Shown: one piece after another, positions 56,763 through 64,000 of the stretch
How the letters are laid out: each line of letters starts with the position of its first letter
Position numbering within the stretch: position 1 is the stretch's first letter
Assembly: GCA_938743325.2 (NCBI GenBank)
Contig: OW568875.1
Coordinates: forward strand, 186,001-250,000
Reading direction: 5' to 3'
Source: Pycnococcus provasolii
Lineage: Eukaryota > Chlorophyta > Pseudoscourfieldiophyceae > Pseudoscourfieldiales > Pycnococcaceae
Length of the DNA: 64,000 nt
Program-made: the position numbers and the translations under genes
Notes under the pieces: generated by a model
Databases searched by the model: none
The model's input: only the letters and a program-made list of their open reading frames with translations
What the model was told of the DNA's origin: nothing

Positions 56763-59700
56763 ATGGCATCTGTTCCGACATCTCGATCTGCCGAACATAT
56801 CGCGGCAGAAATGGCGCGTGAAATCATGCAGCAGGTGGCTGTGACTTCTCCATCACCGTCACCGCCACCGCCACCGCCGCCATTACCACATTCAGCCGTC
56901 AGTGGTACGCATGGTGGTGGTCATGCTGGTTCTTCAGAAGGCGACATGGCTGGATTCGACGACGACGCGGCGGAGACAGTCCCCGACACGACGACGACGA
57001 TGAGCGAGTCCGCGCAGCAGCTCGACCTCGTCGATGAGGAAGAAGAACCTTCTGCTGCTCCTAATGATGATGAAGTGCCGGAAATTGAGGAGGGGTTGGG
57101 AGGAGGAGTCGAGCCTGATGAGGATGATGATGAGGTTATGAAGCCAGCTGCTCCTCCAGTCGTCGACGAATCCTCCTCCTCGACGTCGTCTTCGGAGCTC
57201 GTCGACTCGAGTGATGAGACGCAGTACGAGCACGACGAGCCACTCTTCAGCAGTAGTAGTGGTCCCAGAGATGCACGACGCCAATTGTTTATGGACGACG
57301 ACGACGACGACGATCATGAGGAGGAGGAGGAGGGGGAGCAGGAAGAGATCGGCGTAGTAGCAATGAAAGAAGAAGGAGGAATGACGACAACAACAACGGA
57401 GCAGCGGCAGAGCACATCTGATGATATTGCGTCAGCGTCAGCGTCATCGCTAACCTTGCGGCGCCTCTTTGGTGGAGAAGACGACGACGACGAGGTGATA
57501 TTAGTGTCATCAACTTCTGAGCAGCTTGTTGTGAGCGGCATGAAAAACGTCGTCATTGAGATGAGTTTCGATACTTCTACGCACAATATACACCGCCTTC
57601 TCTTTCATCCCGACTCTGCCTTTTACGCCGATCTCGTCGCGCGGCGTGGGCTCTCGAGACTGCACGTAGGTGCATGGGAAGATTCTTCAACATCAAAAGG
57701 CGTATTCGAGCGCAGGCTCTTGTACACAGCGTATGGATCGGGCGTTCTCGCCGCTGGATACAGTGCCATCGAAATGCAGAAAAGCATGCGCATTTCACGA
57801 GACGCTTACGCGGTGGAGTGCGTCACAAAGACGCCTGGTGTGCCATTCGGCTCTATGTTCATGTCGCGCGCGCTGTACAAAATCACTCCAGAGAACGGAA
57901 ACAACGAGAAGAATGACGATAGCGATGGCAGCAGCAGCAGAGCCTGTTCCAAACTGGAACTCTCGTACGAAGTTGCGTTTGACCAGGGAGGAGTTGCTGG
58001 GTTCATTCGCAGCCTCGTGGTCGCTGGGGCGGAGAAGGGAATGAAACTTTACGTGAAACAGCTGATGGGTGAACTTGTACCAAAATACTGTCGCGCTCGT
58101 ACGATGATGGAAGGCGCACTGCCATCATCCGTCGGCAAGAAGCTGGAAGAGGAGGAAGAGGAAGAGCACGCTGGACCGGACGTCATGTCACTTCGACGCA
58201 CGTCAGTCTCAAGCGAGGCGGATCTGGAAAGGCTCCGCCGTCGTCGTGTCGACGATGCGTCGCTGCCGTGGTATCTCCGTGCGTACGCCTACCTGGGCGA
58301 GAGTTTTGCCACCGTATTTCCAACTACTTCGGCGGCACAGCGTTCGGAGGCTGCAGGCAACATCAATGCACAGGCTGCACGCACCATGCAAGGTGCCGGT
58401 CCTGCGGCGACGACGACGTCATACGAGCCTTCTTCGCCCGCGTCACGATTTGCCGGAGCACTTCTTCGAATTCCGCCGCCGCCACTGCCTCCCGGATTTG
58501 CCTTATTCGTCAGCTTGATTGGTGCTGCTGCATCACTCACCGCATTCGGCGGCATATGGGGAGGGACTGCCGAAGATGCGGAACGTGTGCGAATTGCCGC
58601 CGCTGCTGCCGCATCCGTTCTGCATGGACTTTCCCAATTAGTTCTGGCAGGCGCTTTTTACGTCATCGCTCATGCGTGGGCAACAACGTCAACTCACCCA
58701 ACGTCGCCGCGTGGTGCTGCGGATGGATCCCCTTCTGACGCAACCTCTGTACGACGTTTGTCGAGTCACCATCGTCGTCAGGCGAGCGCGGAACTGCTGG
58801 GAGGCGATCAGCTGCTTTCTACCATCACGAAGCCTGAAACTCCGACGGATGGTGTGACTGACTCTGTACCGGGCGTCTCAAAATCTTCCGGGATGGTTAC
58901 ACGAGCGAAGAGGATCTTTACGCTATTCCCGTGGTCATCGGCGTCGGTAGGTCACTCCAAACAGAAGGATGATGTGGTTAATGTTCGTCGCGCAGCAACA
59001 ACTGCAACTGTCAAGGTCGCCGGCTCATCTTCCAACAGTGACATGCTAGGTGAGGGGTATTATCATCGAAATCGTCAACAACAACAACAGCAGCAGCAGC
59101 AGCACCACGTTCTTAACAATGACGCGTCGTCGTCGTCGACAACGACAACATCACGAAAGAAGAAGGATAAGAAAACGCAAGAAACGCCCGTCGTGCCTCA
59201 ATTGGCATCGCCCAAAACCCCGATGGTGGAGGAAGCGCTGCGTGCCCTTGACAGTTACGAGCAGACGTGGAATGGCTTCGAGACGAAGAAGGATACATCA
59301 CGACGACAGAGACACAACAAACCAATGGCGATTCATTCCGCCGAAAGCGACGAAGCTGCCAGGAGCCGTCGCAAAAAGAGCCGGTACTCGTCGATGGCGG
59401 AGGAGGAATTGGCAATCGCCGCCGCCACACCTCCACCTTATGTCATGGAGGAATCTGACATCGCCTACCTACGAATGAAAGACTTCCTGCCCCGAAAATC
59501 CCTGGAGGAAGGCGTGACCATGGAGGCGCCTATGCGGGAGGAAATCATGGCTGCTAGTCGTGAACGAGATGAGGGAGGAACTTTCACTACGGACGATGCG
59601 GCATCTGCGACAAAGATTGCACGTCTTTGCGAAGTTTGGGAGAATCAGCGCATGCAGCCCTGGTCTGGATGGGGTTCGTCATTCCCTGGTCATTTGCTTC

Positions 59701-60305
59701 CCACAGATCGATCTCGATACAGCACGCGCGACGGAAGTGAGCACTCGATGCACTTTGCCGACATCGCGCCGCACATGCCGCCGTGGGATGGTTTCGCGTG
59801 GGCACCGGACAGTGCATGGGAGGTTGATCTGAGTCCACTTGCTTGGGGTGGTATCGACCATCACGGGTGGAGCTACGGCGTGGACTTTTGGGTCTACACG
59901 CATCCACCGCCTCCAGGCAGCGGATCGTGCCGGTGGAATCAGCTCACGCGTAGGCGTCGGTGGGTGCGAGTCGCGCTCGCGAAACCACAGCTTGAGGAGG
60001 TGGAGGTCAAGGAGGAGGAGGCACCACCACTCAACGCGGAGGAGGAGGTGGAGAAGAAGGAGAAGAAGGAGAAGGAGAAGGAGAAGGAGAAGGAGAAGGA
60101 GAAGGAGGAGGAGGAGGAAGTGGTGGAGGAGAAGGAGAAGGAGAAGGAGAAGGAGAAGGAGAAGGAGAAGGAGAAGGAGAAGGAGAAGGAGAAGGAGAAG
60201 GAGAAGGAGAAGGAGAAGGAAGAGCTGGGTGATGGTGGAGCCGTGCCACTCGTGCAGCATACCGCGACGACGCTGGACGACTCCATCATCCTGGATTACA
60301 TGTAA
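56763..60305 (+). CDS. VASt-domain and dysferlin-domain membrane protein (1180 aa)
   Basis: I start at ATG 56763 (MASVPTSRSAEH), since the open frame upstream runs into the 5S gene. Residues 1-255 are acidic, low complexity. A VASt domain lies at about 258-440: FDTSTHNIHRLLFHPDSAFYADL, LSYEVAFDQGGVAGF, VKQLMGELVPKYCR. Two hydrophobic segments follow (FALFVSLIGAAASLTAF, about 577-597; SQLVLAGAFYVIAHAW, about 622-640). A DysF domain sits at about 955-1075: VWENQRMQPWSGWG, LPTDRSRYSTRDG, WDGFAWAPDSAWEVD, GWSYGVDFWVY, RRRRWVRVAL. VASt proteins transfer sterols at ER contact sites; DysF occurs in dysferlin, TECPR1 and Pex30-like peroxins. No GRAM domain is seen. The tail is a Lys/Glu array. Confidence 0.88.
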   Translation: MASVPTSRSAEHIAAEMAREIMQQVAVTSPSPSPPPPPPPLPHSAVSGTHGGGHAGSSEGDMAGFDDDAAETVPDTTTTMSESAQQLDLVDEEEEPSAAPNDDEVPEIEEGLGGGVEPDEDDDEVMKPAAPPVVDESSSSTSSSELVDSSDETQYEHDEPLFSSSSGPRDARRQLFMDDDDDDDHEEEEEGEQEEIGVVAMKEEGGMTTTTTEQRQSTSDDIASASASSLTLRRLFGGEDDDDEVILVSSTSEQLVVSGMKNVVIEMSFDTSTHNIHRLLFHPDSAFYADLVARRGLSRLHVGAWEDSSTSKGVFERRLLYTAYGSGVLAAGYSAIEMQKSMRISRDAYAVECVTKTPGVPFGSMFMSRALYKITPENGNNEKNDDSDGSSSRACSKLELSYEVAFDQGGVAGFIRSLVVAGAEKGMKLYVKQLMGELVPKYCRARTMMEGALPSSVGKKLEEEEEEEHAGPDVMSLRRTSVSSEADLERLRRRRVDDASLPWYLRAYAYLGESFATVFPTTSAAQRSEAAGNINAQAARTMQGAGPAATTTSYEPSSPASRFAGALLRIPPPPLPPGFALFVSLIGAAASLTAFGGIWGGTAEDAERVRIAAAAAASVLHGLSQLVLAGAFYVIAHAWATTSTHPTSPRGAADGSPSDATSVRRLSSHHRRQASAELLGGDQLLSTITKPETPTDGVTDSVPGVSKSSGMVTRAKRIFTLFPWSSASVGHSKQKDDVVNVRRAATTATVKVAGSSSNSDMLGEGYYHRNRQQQQQQQQQHHVLNNDASSSSTTTTSRKKKDKKTQETPVVPQLASPKTPMVEEALRALDSYEQTWNGFETKKDTSRRQRHNKPMAIHSAESDEAARSRRKKSRYSSMAEEELAIAAATPPPYVMEESDIAYLRMKDFLPRKSLEEGVTMEAPMREEIMAASRERDEGGTFTTDDAASATKIARLCEVWENQRMQPWSGWGSSFPGHLLPTDRSRYSTRDGSEHSMHFADIAPHMPPWDGFAWAPDSAWEVDLSPLAWGGIDHHGWSYGVDFWVYTHPPPPGSGSCRWNQLTRRRRWVRVALAKPQLEEVEVKEEEAPPLNAEEEVEKKEKKEKEKEKEKEKEKEEEEEVVEEKEKEKEKEKEKEKEKEKEKEKEKEKEKEKEELGDGGAVPLVQHTATTLDDSIILDYM
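60049..60219 (+). repeat. GAGAAG hexamer array coding for (KE)n
   Basis: Over 25 units of GAGAAG with GAGGAG and GTGGAGGAG interruptions, encoding a Lys/Glu alternating tail of the VASt-DysF protein. Strand-asymmetric purine tract. Confidence 0.95.
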
Positions 60306-60763
60306 CAAGCCTGTCTAAGATTGCTCATTCATATACTTAATACTTTACTTTGTCCAACGGACGGATTTTTACCACTCAGACCATTCAATGGCGCCCTTAT
60401 TGAGCAGCACGTGGACACGTGGTGGGCTTGAGACCTTGAGTGGCAGCTTGGTTGCAAGAAGGCGAGCGAACGAGGCGTACCATAGCCCTACTAAAGGTGC
60501 TCCGAACCCGAACGAGGCGGCGGAAGAGCGACCACCCCTGGTGCCTGGAGGGGGAGAGTGTAAATTTATTCATTTACGGATTTACCACCGCTCCTTCTGA
60601 TCAAATCAGGAATGCCTGTTGCTCGCATGACGGCATCAACTCGCAGGGGGGCGAGATTCCACTCCGTATAATTTAGGTGGCCTTCTTCGAACCACCACCT
60701 GGAGGCAAACCGTCCGACGTCGCCGATCCCGTGCAATCACGTCACCCGGCGGCGGGCGGCACC
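60306..60763. other. 458-bp intergenic stretch
   Basis: The region between the VASt-DysF and MscS-fusion genes. Only short AT-rich stretches and no supported gene, tRNA or repeat are seen; the last 40 bp before the ATG at 60764 are GC-rich. Confidence 0.5.
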
Positions 60764-63700
60764 ATGCCCACGCCCACGACACTCATGGCCGTGCGTGTTC
60801 CTTCCACACTCGTGCGGCCGCAGCTGTTGAGTCTGCGATCATGGATATCCCTCGCAACCCTCCTCCTCCTGGCGCCGTGTTGCACAAGGGGTGCCAACGC
60901 AACAATAGTCCTCGAGACCTCACTGAAAGACATAGACTTAGACAAGCTTACGATCAACGACATCGATACCGCCGGCGCGCTCGAAGGGGCAGGTGCCGTG
61001 CCTCGCTGCGACACACGAAACGACACAAACTGCTGGACATTCATGCCACTCGCGGAGGATCGCCGAAAGGGTTGCTTAGGTTCGATGCGCATGTCGGAGT
61101 ACTTCACACGCCGCGCTAAGGGACGAGACGGTAGGTGGGCAACCATCGTCCTCGAGGAGAACGGCTGGGATTCGCAGAGCCTCGCCAACGCACGCATAAG
61201 TGTCATCCTGCAGGAAAGGATGGGGTATCTCGTCGTGCTGCGTCGGAGCTTGGATTATAGCGGCGCCTATGGCCGTGTGCAGAGCGGCCAGAGCCACCTC
61301 GTCATGGAGTTTTGGGCACAAAGGCACGGCATCGAGTTCGGATCGCCGCACACGAGGTGTGCGAGCGACGACGACGAAAAGTGCGCAGTCATGCACCTGA
61401 CGGGTTACCGCGGTGGCACGGGGCTATTCAGTAACGCGCGCGCCTTCGACTTTACCAAAACCGGCTTGGATAGATTCGGCGGCGCAGACTACTACCAGAC
61501 GTATCGCAATGCCACCATCACGCAGAATTTCCGCCCGGCCAAGCTGATGAACGCTTCGAATCCTTTCGGTTGGGACTTCACCATTCAGGGAAGCTATCGG
61601 TGCGTCGAAGAGTGGTGCGACGGCTCTAAATTCAGGACGTCGGAGTGCTCGAAGGATCCGAGCAAGTGTGCCGTGATGTACGCGACGAGTCCGACGGACA
61701 ACGCGCTGCTCCCTCACCTCGCGAACCTCGAGAACCACAAGCTCATGGTTGAGACGGTTTTCGAAGATCACAATCTCGAGGATAAGGTGATGGACAACAT
61801 CGACAAAGAACCGTTCATCTTTTACACGTGGTACCCCTCCAAATTCCATTCGCGCCTGCACAGCATGCCACGCTCCGCAGAGTCGTGGGAAAGAATCTCG
61901 TTTCCTCAAAGGACGGCCGTCTGCAAGGCGAATTTCGACAAATCGTCAGGGACGGGAAACCCGACGCAGATGGAGGGCGTGACGTGCGAATTGGGCTCTA
62001 CGCCGCTCGTCATCGTGGCCCACTCTCCCAAGGTGGGATCCGTCGCGCACAACCTGTTGGATCGTGCATTGCGCTCGATCGGCTTTGTCGGAGCGGTGGA
62101 CGACAAGTACATCGAAAGCCTCATCGCGCGTCACTACAACATCTCGCATTCTAAGGATGTGCGCAGCAAGAACAAAGACAAGATTGATCGTTACGCCGCG
62201 TGCCAAGAGGTTGTGAATCGCCCCGACGACTGGGTGACCGTGATTGATCCCGTGCCCTTGGAGGATTTGTTGACGACGAGTGAGATTGCCACAGGCATAG
62301 TCATGATGGTGATTGGCCTCGCATGTTTCATCATCACAGTGCTGCAGCCTCCCCCTTATATGGTGGGTCTTGTCAGACTATGGAAGAGGTTGTCGAGATA
62401 CGTCGTGCCAGCCTTAAACGTCACAGGCGCTTCCTTCTTGTTGGGTGGCTTTGACCAATTTGAGCTTGACAACGGAAGAGGGGGGGAAGTTGGTCATAAA
62501 GTGCTCACGGCATTCCTAGTGACAGTATGCTGTATGGCTGCCAACGTGTACGTTAGGGACGGCGTCAGATTAGCACAGGCCGTTTTCAAACCCAAATCTT
62601 CGGAGGATATGCAAAGTGGTACTGGCAGCAGCTACGCGCTGCCAATCATCAGCATCAGCGTGAGCTTGATGATCACCTTTGGCTGGATCATCGGAATCGC
62701 GTTCGCCGCCGGCGCCTCTAAAGAATTGATTGTGGGAACGTTTTCGGGCCTCATCCTTGTCGTGACGTTCGCTCTCAAAGATATCATCGCAAATTTTGTG
62801 AACAGCATCATCTTCTTGCTTGAACACCCCTACTCTATCGGCGACTGGGTTAAGGCTGGCGGCGTCGAAGGCCTTGTCGAGGAGATTGGCCTCACATTCA
62901 CACGTCTGAGGGGCTTCGATCAGAAGCTCTACATGGTCCCGACCAAGAATATTGTCGGTGGCACCGTTGTGAACACCTTCCGAGCCCCGGCCCTTCGTGT
63001 GGACTGCACCTTCACCGTGGCTTTCGGCTGCCCACCCGAAACGCTCGCCGAATTTATCACAACGCTCAGACACGAGGTCCTAAAGATCGAGCATATCCAG
63101 GACATTGTTAGCGTGGGCGTAAAGAGCTTCGAATCTAGCGGGTACGAAATTGGCTGTTATCTGTTGACGTCGCATGCGCCCGCAAGTGACGCCTACAAGG
63201 GGGAGCATGCCTGGGCCTGGTGGGATCAATACAACGAGACCAAGACAAAGGTGTCCGTCTTTATCGGCTCCCTGCTCGAGGAGTTTGGTCTCGACCTTGG
63301 CGGAAAAAAGATGCACCTTACAACCGCCGGCCACAACACGCTTCGCGTGCGCCACACGCTGGCAAATGACCCCGACCCCGCCGAGGTGATCAGGCAGGCT
63401 GCGCAGCTGCGCATCGAACAGCGCTTCAACAATTCCGTTCTGTCGCCCGAGGCTGCCGAAGACTTGCGCGGAGCTTACGTGTATGCGTGCACCGTAGACG
63501 ATTTGGATGAGTGTCCAACAGACGAAACGATGTCTAGCTGGCTTGAAGACTCTCAGGGCTTCTGCGACGGGCGTGGCCCTCCGATTATCGCTCTCTGCTT
63601 CACGCGATGTGAGTACATCGTGACGTCTCACCCTGCAAAGATGAAGCAAGCCTTTATTTCCAAGCTGGCGGCTCTCAAGAAGCGTGGTGGCGATGACACG

Positions 63701-64000
63701 CATTGCGACCTGACAGCCACCATCGCAACGACGCTCGAGGGGCGCTATACGCTCTTGGCTGAAAGCCGCAACAGCGACACGTCGCTGATCGTGCTGTGCC
63801 GGTGCGACGTCGCCATTTCGTGCAGCGTTGTGGCGCGATCCGACAAAGAGGAAATTCCAAACGTGCACGGCGCGTGCGCGGTGGTGATCAAGTGCGGTGG
63901 CCACAGCATCTCGATCATCGGCGTTGCGGTCAAGGCGATGTCGACTAACATTGAAAAGGGGGTTGTGGTGCACGAACCCACGAAGGAGGAGCGGGTTGCG
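60764..64000 (+). CDS. ProX/OpuAC-like binding domain fused to MscS channel (partial 3')
   Basis: One frame stays open from the ATG at 60764 to the window end (1079 codons, no stop seen). A signal peptide (about 1-45) is followed by an OpuAC/ProX-like fold: GRWATIVLEENGWDSQSLAN, LQERMGYLVV, QSGQSHLVMEFWAQ, GWDFTIQGSY and PFIFYTWYPSKFHSRL (residue about 353), which matches ProX KPVFYYTWTPYW. Hydrophobic helices lie near 508-527, 577-598 and 625-651, then the MscS TM3/beta region: GTFSGLILVVTFALKDIIAN, LLEHPYSIGDWVKAGGVEG, YMVPTKNIVGGTVVNTFR. Later, residues about 950-1060 (LIVLCRCDVAISCSVVARS, GACAVVIKCGGHSISIIGVAV) faintly resemble the start of an inositol-phosphatase/EEP domain, which the window cuts. 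Inferred: a plasma-membrane channel carrying an extracellular osmolyte sensor. Confidence 0.88.
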   Translation, partial: MPTPTTLMAVRVPSTLVRPQLLSLRSWISLATLLLLAPCCTRGANATIVLETSLKDIDLDKLTINDIDTAGALEGAGAVPRCDTRNDTNCWTFMPLAEDRRKGCLGSMRMSEYFTRRAKGRDGRWATIVLEENGWDSQSLANARISVILQERMGYLVVLRRSLDYSGAYGRVQSGQSHLVMEFWAQRHGIEFGSPHTRCASDDDEKCAVMHLTGYRGGTGLFSNARAFDFTKTGLDRFGGADYYQTYRNATITQNFRPAKLMNASNPFGWDFTIQGSYRCVEEWCDGSKFRTSECSKDPSKCAVMYATSPTDNALLPHLANLENHKLMVETVFEDHNLEDKVMDNIDKEPFIFYTWYPSKFHSRLHSMPRSAESWERISFPQRTAVCKANFDKSSGTGNPTQMEGVTCELGSTPLVIVAHSPKVGSVAHNLLDRALRSIGFVGAVDDKYIESLIARHYNISHSKDVRSKNKDKIDRYAACQEVVNRPDDWVTVIDPVPLEDLLTTSEIATGIVMMVIGLACFIITVLQPPPYMVGLVRLWKRLSRYVVPALNVTGASFLLGGFDQFELDNGRGGEVGHKVLTAFLVTVCCMAANVYVRDGVRLAQAVFKPKSSEDMQSGTGSSYALPIISISVSLMITFGWIIGIAFAAGASKELIVGTFSGLILVVTFALKDIIANFVNSIIFLLEHPYSIGDWVKAGGVEGLVEEIGLTFTRLRGFDQKLYMVPTKNIVGGTVVNTFRAPALRVDCTFTVAFGCPPETLAEFITTLRHEVLKIEHIQDIVSVGVKSFESSGYEIGCYLLTSHAPASDAYKGEHAWAWWDQYNETKTKVSVFIGSLLEEFGLDLGGKKMHLTTAGHNTLRVRHTLANDPDPAEVIRQAAQLRIEQRFNNSVLSPEAAEDLRGAYVYACTVDDLDECPTDETMSSWLEDSQGFCDGRGPPIIALCFTRCEYIVTSHPAKMKQAFISKLAALKKRGGDDTHCDLTATIATTLEGRYTLLAESRNSDTSLIVLCRCDVAISCSVVARSDKEEIPNVHGACAVVIKCGGHSISIIGVAVKAMSTNIEKGVVVHEPTKEERVA

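Noticed and set aside
60742-63981. Several leftward frames in the last 3.3 kb
   Set aside because: The rightward MscS-fusion frame is open for 1079 codons with recognisable domains; the leftward ones are shadows.

Overview
This is a 64 kb piece of a gene-dense, intron-poor nuclear genome, most likely from a small green alga (prasinophyte type). The evidence for that: a nuclear gene for plastid ribosomal protein L18 and several proteins with plastid transit peptides lacking a signal peptide (a CDSP32-like double thioredoxin, a PsbP-like lumen protein, an LPA3-like protein, a plastid phosphohexomutase); the green-algal poly(A) motif TGTAA 5-60 bases after many stop codons; and standard stop codons. 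Telomere-like repeats are TTAGGG type rather than the TTTAGGG usual in plants. I read 35 protein genes and one 5S rRNA gene. Only four introns are clear (70-158 bp, all GT-AG).

Layout. 0-9.6 kb: acylated ankyrin protein, exosome subunit RRP43, a small protein with an integrase-repeat-like unit, a TPR co-chaperone, a DeSI/PPPDE peptidase, a PROPPIN (Atg18/WIPI) and a four-TM protein. 9.6-16.8 kb: gene-poor, with two small unknown proteins, a Sel1-repeat ERAD-type protein and a nucleotide-sugar transporter. 16.8-30.9 kb: metallophosphoesterase, two unknowns, condensin SMC2, an ERD7/spartin-type senescence-domain protein, a possible SSNA1/DIP13 protein, the Puf protein PUM3/Puf6, and a DEG/ENaC-type channel. 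31-43 kb: a 1517-residue coiled-coil protein with a fresh 61-residue tandem repeat, an EF-hand/LRR protein, a 55-residue membrane protein, an FkbM-type methyltransferase with a membrane anchor, and a peroxisomal acyl-CoA oxidase. 43-51 kb: mostly plastid genes, plus a secreted intradiol dioxygenase-like protein and an MYND/CS protein. 51-60 kb: a coiled-coil protein, a 391-bp inverted-repeat element, an LPA3-DnaJ fusion, a 244-bp duplication beside a 5S rRNA gene, and a VASt-DysF membrane protein. 60.8 kb to the end: a long reading frame, still open at the window edge, joining an extracellular betaine-binding-protein-like domain to an MscS channel and a further cytosolic domain.

Promoters are compact. 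Sense-strand C-rich pyrimidine tracts (Y-patch-like, up to 18 C in a row) precede most starts, and telomere-like TTAGGG motifs occur only in intergenic regions upstream of genes. The strongest candidates for undescribed biology are the binding-protein-MscS chimera, the LPA3-J fusion, the VASt-DysF protein, the DEG/ENaC channel in a presumed green alga, and the promoter-restricted telomere motifs.
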